Source of the DNA: Tannerella sp.
GTDB lineage: Bacteria; Bacteroidota; Bacteroidia; Bacteroidales; Tannerellaceae
Length of the DNA: 5,640 nt
NCBI GenBank assembly: GCA_031272655.1
Contig: JAISTJ010000213.1
Coordinates: 1-5,640 of the forward strand
Direction: 5' to 3'
Under the pieces are notes generated by a model. That model saw only the letters and a list, made by a program, of their open reading frames with translations. It was not told the DNA's origin and made no database searches. Position 1 is the first letter of the stretch. Every line of letters starts with the position of its first letter. Below, piece after piece: positions 1 to 5,289 of this stretch. Both the position numbers and the translations under genes were made by a program.

Positions 1-904
1 TCGCAATAATTGTGGCGTTGTAAGTTCCACCCTTCGTGGGCGTTCCGCTGAGTATGCCGCTGTTCTGCTCCAAAATCAGCCCGGGGGGTAAATTACTGTA
101 AGACCATTTAATCGGGGAAGTACCCGTTGCAGTCAATAGCTGTGAATATGAAAAGCCGACCGTACCGTCCGGAAGCGAGGTCGTTGTGATGACCGGAGCT
201 ACCGTAGCCGACTTTACTGTTACCACGCATGTAGCTGTATGACCTCCGTCGGCGGTTGTAACGGTAATGGTTGCTGTGCCGACGCCAACTGCCCTGATAG
301 AGGTTGGTACTGTTTTTCCTGTTATTTTATCAGTTGTAGTAACAATCGCCACAATACTGTTATCGCTGGTCGTCCACTGGATTGCTTGGTTTGTAGCGTT
401 TTGGGGCTTGATGTTAACCTTTGGTAAACTGGCGATCTCTCCGGAGGTAATCTCCATTGTAGTGGGATTTACTGAGACGCCCATAACCGAAACAACTGCC
501 GTTACTGTTACCTCGCACGTAGCAGTAAAACCTCCGTCGGCGGTTATAACGGTAAGGGTTGCTGTGCCGGCATTCCCTGCACGGATGCCGATTTGTATCG
601 TTGTTTTTCCTTTCGTTTCAGTAACAATCGCCACAATTTTTTTATCGCTGGTCGTCCATGTTACAGATTTGTTCGTAGCAGCTGAAGGCGATATGGTAAC
701 CGTTGGAAAATTGGCGGTCTCTCCGGAAGTGAGCGTCATGGTTGTGGGACTTATTGAGACGCCCCCAACCGGAACAGTCATCTGAGCGGATACGGATGTT
801 GTTACTGAGAGTAACAAAATGATTGTTGCCATAGCCCCGGAGATGCTCGACAGGGCACTGTTTGCGTTTAATAACGCTCTTAATAAAAAAGTAAAAGTTT
901 TCAT
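1..904 (-). CDS. Secreted multi-Ig-domain protein (two BIG2-type domains plus He_PIG-like domain), 3' end outside window
   Basis: This is an open frame of 301 codons from the ATG at 904-902 to the left edge, with no stop in the window, so the C-terminus is missing. The N-terminus has a hydrophobic export signal (about residues 25-38, IILLLSVTT region) and a likely cleavage after VSA at residue 40, before Gln41. Two homologous bacterial Ig-like domains of the BIG2 type follow at about 47-134 and 142-230. Each has the family pattern: GVSxxPTTM, then TSGE, W-TTSD, IVAIVT, GTAT-TV-TADGG and TATC-VTV. A third domain at about 237-301 has the He_PIG signature (GTVGFSYSQ, LPPGL, SGILSGTPT, GTYNATI). 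Such domains are usually structural or adhesive modules of cell-surface proteins, so a surface role is inferred and no ligand can be named. Any sorting tail, such as a type IX secretion C-terminal domain, would lie outside. The gene starts 12 bases after the lipoprotein gene and is probably co-transcribed with it. Met25 (832-830) is an alternative start that would give a short 16-residue signal peptide. Confidence 0.85.
   Translation of the reverse strand, partial: MKTFTFLLRALLNANSALSSISGAMATIILLLSVTTSVSAQMTVPVGGVSISPTTMTLTSGETANFPTVTISPSAATNKSVTWTTSDKKIVAIVTETKGKTTIQIGIRAGNAGTATLTVITADGGFTATCEVTVTAVVSVMGVSVNPTTMEITSGEIASLPKVNIKPQNATNQAIQWTTSDNSIVAIVTTTDKITGKTVPTSIRAVGVGTATITVTTADGGHTATCVVTVKSATVAPVITTTSLPDGTVGFSYSQLLTATGTSPIKWSYSNLPPGLILEQNSGILSGTPTKGGTYNATIIA
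215..766 (-). repeat. Tandem duplication of BIG2-domain coding sequence
   Basis: The two Ig-like domains are clearly repeated in the DNA as well as in the protein. For example, ACCTCCGTCGGCGGTT occurs at 242-257 and 530-545 (288 bases apart), and TATCGCTGGTCGTCCA-like sequence occurs at 361-375 and 643-657 (282 bases apart). The 6-base difference corresponds to two extra residues in the second domain, near TTDKITG. The upstream unit in the gene covers about 503-766 and the downstream unit about 215-481. Silent-site matches suggest a fairly recent internal duplication or gene conversion between the domains. Confidence 0.75.
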
Positions 905-916
905 TGTTGTAATATT

Positions 917-1951
917 TTAAATTTTGTTTACTGCGCTCAGTTCCTGAGTTATTTCCATGCTTAGGTCTATTCCCAAGCCTGAGGTGTCGTCGCCTGACGG
1001 CGTCTTAGTAGTGTAGATGAACTTTTCGAGTGTTACCTCGTCCACAGTGAAGGTGCCGCTGCTGCCTTCCATGCCGAACGAGCCTTCGTTAGCCCAGTTT
1101 ACGTCTTTTTCCTTGCTGTCAGCCCATTCCCATGTGCCTACTACCGTGCTGATTACGCCAAAAAGGCTGTCGCCGTCGTCGGCTGCAATCTCGGTGAAGA
1201 AATTGCCTTTTTTATCACGGAAAATAGACAGGTAAGTTCCTGATTTCGACATCATTACACATAGATCAACTTGCTCGCCGTTTACTTCGGGATGGGTGAA
1301 CGCCGCCATCATTTCCGACAGCAGACTGTCCCACATATCGCCGAGAATGCTTGACCACAAGCCCGAACCGCTGTCTTTGAACGAGGTCTTTTCGACTTTC
1401 CACATACGGCAGAGTAGTGTTGTCTTTTTCGAGTCGTAGAGGGTAGGCTGCTTTGAGCCGACAAATTCGATGGACTGTACCGAGCCGTCGGGTTTGAAAG
1501 TGAACTCAAACTCGTCGTTCGACGCCATGAATTTTTCAATCAGCCCGTAATCCGTTAGCGTGATAGTTCCGCCCGAGAGGACATAATGCCCTACGTATGT
1601 AACGAGGGTTTTCGCGGAGGCGCGAAGCTCCGGTTGGTCGCTTTTCTGCTTGATGTTGTAGAACGCGCTTTTGGGCAGGTTCAGGTCGTTGAGCGACTTG
1701 ACCCGCAGGGTTTTGGTTTTTACGGATGCCGTATTGGCAGTTTCGTATTCCTGCACGATGTAAGTGCCGTCGGTCTGGAACTCGAACGAATGATACTTGC
1801 TGTTAGTGTCATTGTTTACCCACTTTGCGCTGATTGCCGCTATTTCAGGATCAACGTCGGGCAGTTCGATGTCGTCGAGCGGGTCTTTGTCGCAACCCGC
1901 AAACAGCAGCGCTACGGCTGCCATAAGATAAAAAAATTTGTTCGTTTTCAT
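917..1951 (-). CDS. Outer-membrane-type lipoprotein of unknown function, possibly two lipocalin-like halves
   Basis: The product has 344 residues. A classical lipoprotein signal peptide is visible: Lys3/Lys5, a hydrophobic core and the lipobox LFAGC with the lipidated Cys20. The residues just after it are acidic (Asp21, Asp23, Asp26, Asp27, Glu29), which resembles the surface-export signal known for Bacteroidetes lipoproteins, so exposure on the cell surface is plausible. The mature part seems to have two similar halves. Residues about 37-165 contain KWVNNDT, FQTDGTYIVQEYE and GHYVLSGGTITLTD. Residues about 178-315 contain MWKVEKT, SKSGTYLSIF, GTWEWAD and FTVDEVTLEKF. A Trp-x-Val strand followed by a GTY strand and alternating beta pattern is typical of the small lipocalin-like proteins common in Bacteroidetes, but this assignment is an inference. 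The start is supported by the lipobox and an A-rich leader. It is the first gene of an operon with the Ig-domain protein, and its promoter lies next to the paired palindromes. Confidence 0.85.
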   Translation of the reverse strand: MKTNKFFYLMAAVALLFAGCDKDPLDDIELPDVDPEIAAISAKWVNNDTNSKYHSFEFQTDGTYIVQEYETANTASVKTKTLRVKSLNDLNLPKSAFYNIKQKSDQPELRASAKTLVTYVGHYVLSGGTITLTDYGLIEKFMASNDEFEFTFKPDGSVQSIEFVGSKQPTLYDSKKTTLLCRMWKVEKTSFKDSGSGLWSSILGDMWDSLLSEMMAAFTHPEVNGEQVDLCVMMSKSGTYLSIFRDKKGNFFTEIAADDGDSLFGVISTVVGTWEWADSKEKDVNWANEGSFGMEGSSGTFTVDEVTLEKFIYTTKTPSGDDTSGLGIDLSMEITQELSAVNKI

Positions 1952-1992
1952 TGTCTTAAAAATATTAAAAATGAGTAATAAATTTTCGGGTA

Positions 1993-2024
1993 CAAAGGTA
2001 CTACATCAAAAAGCGCTTGTCAAT
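1993..2024 (-). promoter_or_regulatory. Promoter of the lipoprotein/Ig-domain operon (Bacteroidetes type)
   Basis: Read on the minus strand, TACCTTTG (2000-1993) matches the Bacteroidetes -7 consensus TAnnTTTG exactly. Twenty bases upstream lies ATTG (2024-2021), a near match to the -33 TTTG element; it overlaps TTGACA (2023-2018). The predicted start of transcription is near 1988, giving a leader of about 37 bases before the ATG at 1951. The -33 element touches the nearer palindrome (2023-2040), so a protein bound there would contact RNA polymerase. Assignment is by consensus match only. Confidence 0.65.
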
Positions 2025-2040
2025 ACGTAATTTTGCGTAT
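2023..2040. promoter_or_regulatory. Putative operator, palindrome copy 1 (proximal to the lipoprotein promoter)
   Basis: ATACGTAA-TT-TTGCGTAT is an 8-base inverted repeat with a 2-base spacer and a single mismatch (G for A in the right arm). It shares TACGTAATTTT(G/A)CGTA with the second copy at 2057-2074. Its centre is about 43 bases upstream of the predicted start for the minus-strand operon, the usual place for an activator that contacts polymerase. An 18-base two-fold-symmetric site suits a dimeric NarL/LuxR-type regulator such as the one encoded at 4222-4872. That partner is inferred. Confidence 0.6.
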
Positions 2041-2056
2041 TTTTCAGGGGTATTTT

Positions 2057-2074
2057 CTACGTAATTTTACGTAG
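2057..2074. promoter_or_regulatory. Putative operator, palindrome copy 2 (perfect)
   Basis: CTACGTAA-TT-TTACGTAG is a perfect 8-base inverted repeat with a 2-base spacer. Its centre lies 34 bases from that of copy 1, so the two sites are a little over three helical turns apart and could be bound cooperatively. It is about 77 bases upstream of the predicted minus-strand start and about 80 bases upstream of the predicted plus-strand start, so it could serve both divergent promoters. Confidence 0.65.
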
Positions 2075-2082
2075 ATAAGATA

Positions 2083-2128
2083 TTTTTTTTGGAAAAAACA
2101 TGGAAAAAAGGTTGTTTGTTTAAAAAAA
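2083..2128. other. Phased A/T-tracts upstream of the kinase promoter
   Basis: A T8 run (2083-2090) and A6 runs at 2093-2098 and 2104-2109 are followed by A7 at 2122-2128. The two A6 runs are embedded in a repeated GGAAAAAA (2091-2098 and 2102-2109) exactly 11 bases apart, about one helical turn. Such phasing is expected to bend DNA and may act like an UP element for the plus-strand promoter or help bring the operators close to it. The bend is inferred from the spacing. Confidence 0.4.
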
Positions 2129-2140
2129 TGTGTATTTTTG
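2111..2140 (+). promoter_or_regulatory. Promoter of the histidine kinase operon (Bacteroidetes type)
   Basis: TATTTTTG (2133-2140) matches the -7 consensus TAnnTTTG. GTTG (2111-2114), 18 bases upstream, is a near match to the -33 TTTG. Transcription would start near 2146, leaving a leader of about 33 bases before the ATG at 2179. No Shine-Dalgarno sequence is seen in the leader, only A-rich sequence (GATTAAAA) before the ATG, which is normal for this phylum. Confidence 0.6.
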
Positions 2141-2178
2141 TAGCGCATAACAGATTGTAATACAACATAAGATTAAAA

Positions 2179-4209
2179 ATGTTACTATGGAAGAAAATTT
2201 TTGTCGCTTCGGCTTTTGCCTTGTTATTGCTGTTTCGGTTGGCTTCAGCTACCCCTCCATCTGAACTTGCTGATAATCAAGCGGTTATGTCGTTGGAAGA
2301 TTCTTTGGAAATCATGCTGACATCAGGGCGGTCGCAAGACAGCGAGTTAGTCAACCTTTACGGCGAACTAAGCCGGAAGTTAGAGGGTTCGGAATCGGAG
2401 CGCTCTGCTGAATATGCCCGTAAAGGGATAGCTTTAGCCGAGCAGCTTGGCGACGTAGAAAGTCTTGCCTACCTCTATTTTCGGTTGGCGGGCGCCTATT
2501 ATTATCGCAGCATGTACGACTCCGCGCTTGTTTACCAAAATGAAGCCATAAGCCTCATTCCCGAAGAAAACCGTTCTAAGCGCCAGGATACCATACTCAC
2601 GGAGACGCTCATTGACGTCGGCAATATACATAATATCCGCGGCAGTTCGCCCGATGCGCTCGAATATTACTTTAAAGCGTTGCAAATAGCCGAAGAAACC
2701 AAGATAGAGAAACCCATAATTGACATCTATGCCAATATCGGACAGATTTATTTCTCAATGAACAATTTTGAGCAATGCGAGGAATACTTTGTCCGGATGC
2801 GGGATTTGTGTTATAAACTAAACGATTCGCTTTCATTGGCGTATGCGCTCGACGGTCTTTGCGAAGTACATGCACATCGCGCCGAATGGGACAAAGCGCT
2901 TGAATGTGCGGATTTAACCAACCGGATAGTCAGCGTTCACCCTGAATCAAAGCCCAGCGAGCGGCTTACAGGGCTGCTGTCGCTTGCAATGGTTTGGTTT
3001 GACGGCTTTAACGAATACGAAAAGGCGCTCAACTATGCTAAAGAGGCTTTGGAGTATGCCGAACAGTGTCGTCAACCACTCTATGTGGCTCATGCACAAT
3101 ATCAAATATCAAGCATCTACATGGGCATGAAAAACTATCCTGCAGCGGAAAAGGCTGCACGTCAGGCTTTTGAAGCCGATTCGTCCAGCGCTTACGTCAA
3201 TACCGCTTTGCACGAGAACATTACTAAAGCCAACATCGCACTTGGAAACAGGACTGCCGCTATGGAATACTTCGAACGTTACAAGAAATGGATGACCGAA
3301 TATTCCAACCAGAACTTCCAGATCGCCCTCACCGAGATGGAAGTCAAATACGAGACGTCGAAGAAAGATATGGAAATTATCAGCAAAAACGCTACCATCG
3401 CCCAACGTGAATCCGAGCGCTTCGTGCTGGCTGTCGTTTTGGTGTTCCTGTTCATTGTACTTGCAATGTTGTCGGTGATTTTGTGGATGCGTTCACGGCG
3501 CAACCGTATATTGGCGGAAATAAACGCAACAAAAGACAAGTTCTTCAATATCATCTCGCACGACCTGCGCTCGCCGGCCATAGCCATTCGTAGCGGACTT
3601 AAATCTATGGTTGAAAATATGAAACTGATGAGTGTCAGCGAAATAAAACAGTTTATGTCCGAATTGTTCAACGCTTCCGACAATCAGGTGGAACTGCTTG
3701 AAAGCATCCTGAACTGGGCGCGCATACAAGCCGGTAGGATTGAATACAAACCCGCACTGATAGATGTTGGCGCCGCACTGCGTACCGAACTTAACCTTGC
3801 GCGGACGGCCGCAACCAACAAAGGTATCACGCTGACTGCCGATATTCCGGACGACATATTCATTACCGCCGATCAGGAAATGCTTCGCACTATCGTGCGC
3901 AACTTGCTCAATAATGCCATAAAGTTCACACAATCAGGCGGTTATGTTTCTATTTCAACAGAACTTACCGCAAACAGGCGCTGCATCGTAACCGTTACTG
4001 ACAACGGGACAGGCATGGATGAAGAACAGCTGAAGAACCTTTTCCGCTTAGACAACCGTAAGTCACTCCATGGCACCGCAGGCGAACAGGGCACCGGTCT
4101 CGGACTTGTGGTCTGCAAAGAATTGGTCGAAAAGCACGGCAGTAAACTCAATGTTACAAGCGAACAGGGCAAAGGAACACGCTTTTGGTTTGATATATAC
4201 GTACAATAA
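2179..4209 (+). CDS. TPR-repeat sensor histidine kinase
   Basis: This 676-residue membrane sensor kinase should autophosphorylate on His461 and pass the phosphate to the regulator encoded 12 bases downstream. In order: a signal peptide or N-terminal hydrophobic helix (about 5-24); a helical sensor region of roughly seven to eight TPR repeats (about 59-372, e.g. DVGNIHNIRG...ALEYYFKALQIAEE and YANIGQIYFSMNNFEQCEEYF); a coiled coil (about 376-412); one membrane helix (about 415-437); a HisKA dimerisation domain with H-box FFNIISHDLRSP (455-466); and an ATPase domain with N-box RNLLNNAIKFT (574-584), G1 DNGTGM (608-613), G2 GTGLGL (638-643) and the final strand GTRFWF (666-671). All catalytic motifs are intact and there is no receiver domain, so it is not a hybrid kinase. 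The TPR part should face the periplasm; its ligand or partner protein is not predictable. Its start follows a matching promoter and an A-rich leader. Confidence 0.95.
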   Translation: MLLWKKIFVASAFALLLLFRLASATPPSELADNQAVMSLEDSLEIMLTSGRSQDSELVNLYGELSRKLEGSESERSAEYARKGIALAEQLGDVESLAYLYFRLAGAYYYRSMYDSALVYQNEAISLIPEENRSKRQDTILTETLIDVGNIHNIRGSSPDALEYYFKALQIAEETKIEKPIIDIYANIGQIYFSMNNFEQCEEYFVRMRDLCYKLNDSLSLAYALDGLCEVHAHRAEWDKALECADLTNRIVSVHPESKPSERLTGLLSLAMVWFDGFNEYEKALNYAKEALEYAEQCRQPLYVAHAQYQISSIYMGMKNYPAAEKAARQAFEADSSSAYVNTALHENITKANIALGNRTAAMEYFERYKKWMTEYSNQNFQIALTEMEVKYETSKKDMEIISKNATIAQRESERFVLAVVLVFLFIVLAMLSVILWMRSRRNRILAEINATKDKFFNIISHDLRSPAIAIRSGLKSMVENMKLMSVSEIKQFMSELFNASDNQVELLESILNWARIQAGRIEYKPALIDVGAALRTELNLARTAATNKGITLTADIPDDIFITADQEMLRTIVRNLLNNAIKFTQSGGYVSISTELTANRRCIVTVTDNGTGMDEEQLKNLFRLDNRKSLHGTAGEQGTGLGLVVCKELVEKHGSKLNVTSEQGKGTRFWFDIYVQ

Positions 4210-4221
4210 TAATATAACATT

Positions 4222-4872
4222 ATGGTTAAAACAAATATCATTATCGTTGACGACCACAAAATGTTCCGCATGGGCATAAAATTGATGCTGGCGGAATATG
4301 AAGACATTGAAGTTGTGGGTGAAGCTTCCAACGGCAATGAACTGCTGCAGATGCTCGAAACAACCAAACCCGATCTCGTGCTGCTCGACATCATCATGCC
4401 CGACGGTATGGACGGCATAGAAACAGCCCGCCGTCTAAACAATAATTATCCTGACATAAAAATCCTTATGCTCTCGTCGGAAAACTCGCGGGATGTCATT
4501 AATGAGCTGATAAACATCGGCATTAATGGTTTTATCAGTAAAAAAGCATGCGACGGAGGTGCGGAGTTAGCAAATGCTATCCGTTCCGTCGTTAGCGGAC
4601 TGGAGTATTTCGGCAGAGATATTACTCAAATACTGTACAGCGTTTTTGTGTCGCGGAAAGCAGCTGGAATGCCGGAACTGACCGCCCGTGAAAAAGAAAT
4701 CATAGCCCTTTGCCGCGAAGGTTTGCAAAGCAAAGAGATAGCAGACCGCCTGATAATTTCTACCCGTACTGTGGATACCCACAAAAACAATATCTTCCGT
4801 AAACTCGGCATCAATAACACCGTCGAACTGGTGCGGTACGCAATGAAAGCCGGAATAATCAATGTTGAATAA
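4222..4872 (+). CDS. NarL/LuxR-family response regulator
   Basis: This 216-residue cytoplasmic transcription factor is the presumed partner of the upstream kinase. The receiver domain (about 3-120) has the acidic pair Asp10/Asp11, the phosphoacceptor Asp56 in LVLLDIIMPDGMDG, Ser85 at the switch position and Lys107 in GFISKK. The C-terminal LuxR-type helix-turn-helix (about 150-213) shows LTAREKEIIALCREG, SKEIADRLIISTRTVDTHKNN (shortened) and IFRKLGINNTVELVRYA. Length and layout are typical of the family, which binds two-fold-symmetric sites as a dimer after phosphorylation. The two palindromes at 2023-2074 are the best candidate targets in the window, which suggests control of the divergent lipoprotein operon and perhaps of its own operon. 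It lies 12 bases after the kinase stop and 18 bases before the next gene, so all three are probably co-transcribed. Confidence 0.95.
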   Translation: MVKTNIIIVDDHKMFRMGIKLMLAEYEDIEVVGEASNGNELLQMLETTKPDLVLLDIIMPDGMDGIETARRLNNNYPDIKILMLSSENSRDVINELINIGINGFISKKACDGGAELANAIRSVVSGLEYFGRDITQILYSVFVSRKAAGMPELTAREKEIIALCREGLQSKEIADRLIISTRTVDTHKNNIFRKLGINNTVELVRYAMKAGIINVE

Positions 4873-4890
4873 TCCCCAAAAGCAACCATC

Positions 4891-5256
4891 ATGAATATAG
4901 AACAGTTACGCGAAACCTGCCTCGCAATCAAAGGAGCGGAAGAATGTATGCCGTTCGACGACGATACTATGGTTTACAAGGTAATGGGCAAAATGTTCGC
5001 CTACTATGCCCTGACGCCCAAGAACGGCGCATTTTGGGTGGTAGTCAAATGCGACCCCGAACGCGCACTCGAACTACGCGAACGCTATGAAGGCATCTTC
5101 AAAGGTTACCACTCCGGCTCAAGTGCGATGTGGAACACTATCAGCATTGACAGCGATGTCCCCGACGCCTTAATCGCCGAACTGATACAACACTCTGTAG
5201 ATGAGGTAATTAAAAACCTCCCCAAATACAAACAAAAAGAATACCTCTTAAATTGA
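4891..5256 (+). CDS. MmcQ/YjbR-family protein
   Basis: The product has 121 residues, the usual full length for the MmcQ/YjbR family (small cytoplasmic proteins with a CyaY-like, double-wing fold, annotated as possible DNA-binding proteins; the biochemical role is not settled). Family features seen are the N-terminal helix MNIEQLRETCLAIKG, the segment PFDDDTMVYKVMGKMFAYY (21-39), KCDPERALELRERY (53-66), GYHSGSSAMWNTISID (72-87) with the conserved His-Trp region, and a C-terminal helix ELIQHSVDEVIKNLPK (97-112). There is no signal peptide or membrane segment. It sits 18 bases behind the response regulator and is probably transcribed with it, but members of this family occur in many contexts, so the position may be only a passenger effect. 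No separate promoter is visible. Confidence 0.9.
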   Translation: MNIEQLRETCLAIKGAEECMPFDDDTMVYKVMGKMFAYYALTPKNGAFWVVVKCDPERALELRERYEGIFKGYHSGSSAMWNTISIDSDVPDALIAELIQHSVDEVIKNLPKYKQKEYLLN

Positions 5257-5286
5257 GATTGCTTCACATTCGTTCGCAATGACGAG
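5257..5286. repeat. Short inverted-repeat element in the convergent spacer, possible dispersed repeat or weak terminator
   Basis: The 33-base gap between the two converging genes is almost filled by GATTGC (5257-5262), a 13-base loop and GCAATGACGAGA (5276-5287). ATTGC and GCAAT form a five-base stem. On the minus strand it reads CGTCATTGCGA, then a variable part, then GAAGCAATCTC. This closely resembles short CATTGCGA...GCAATC elements that recur between genes in many bacterial genomes, recalled from general knowledge and not from a search. No T-run follows on either strand, so it would be a weak intrinsic terminator at best. Confidence 0.45.
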
Positions 5287-5289
5287 ATG

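Noticed and set aside
267..785. Plus-strand open frame of 172 codons (and a smaller one at 239-427)
   Set aside because: It lies antisense within the BIG2-domain gene; its two similar halves simply mirror the duplicated Ig domains, and it has no signal, promoter or recognisable domain.
2023..2074. Two palindromic repeats as the start of a CRISPR array or insertion-sequence ends
   Set aside because: There are only two copies, the interval between them is 16 bases, no cas or transposase gene is near, and the position at a promoter fits operators better.
2083..2098. T8-GG-A6 as a hairpin terminator
   Set aside because: The loop would be only about two bases and the stem only A-T pairs, and the site is between divergent promoters where no transcript needs to end.
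2115..2118. TTTG as the -33 element of the kinase promoter
   Set aside because: It is an exact TTTG but only 14 bases from the -7 element, which is too short; GTTG at 2111-2114 has better spacing.
3279..3933. Long minus-strand open frames opposite the kinase gene
   Set aside because: They are antisense to conserved HisKA and ATPase motifs, which account fully for the coding signal; the products have no recognisable features.
4198..4203. TACGTA next to the kinase stop codon, as a third operator
   Set aside because: Only the 6-base core is present without the flanking palindrome; it is in coding sequence and fits chance. The same applies to CTACGTATGTAAC near 1590.
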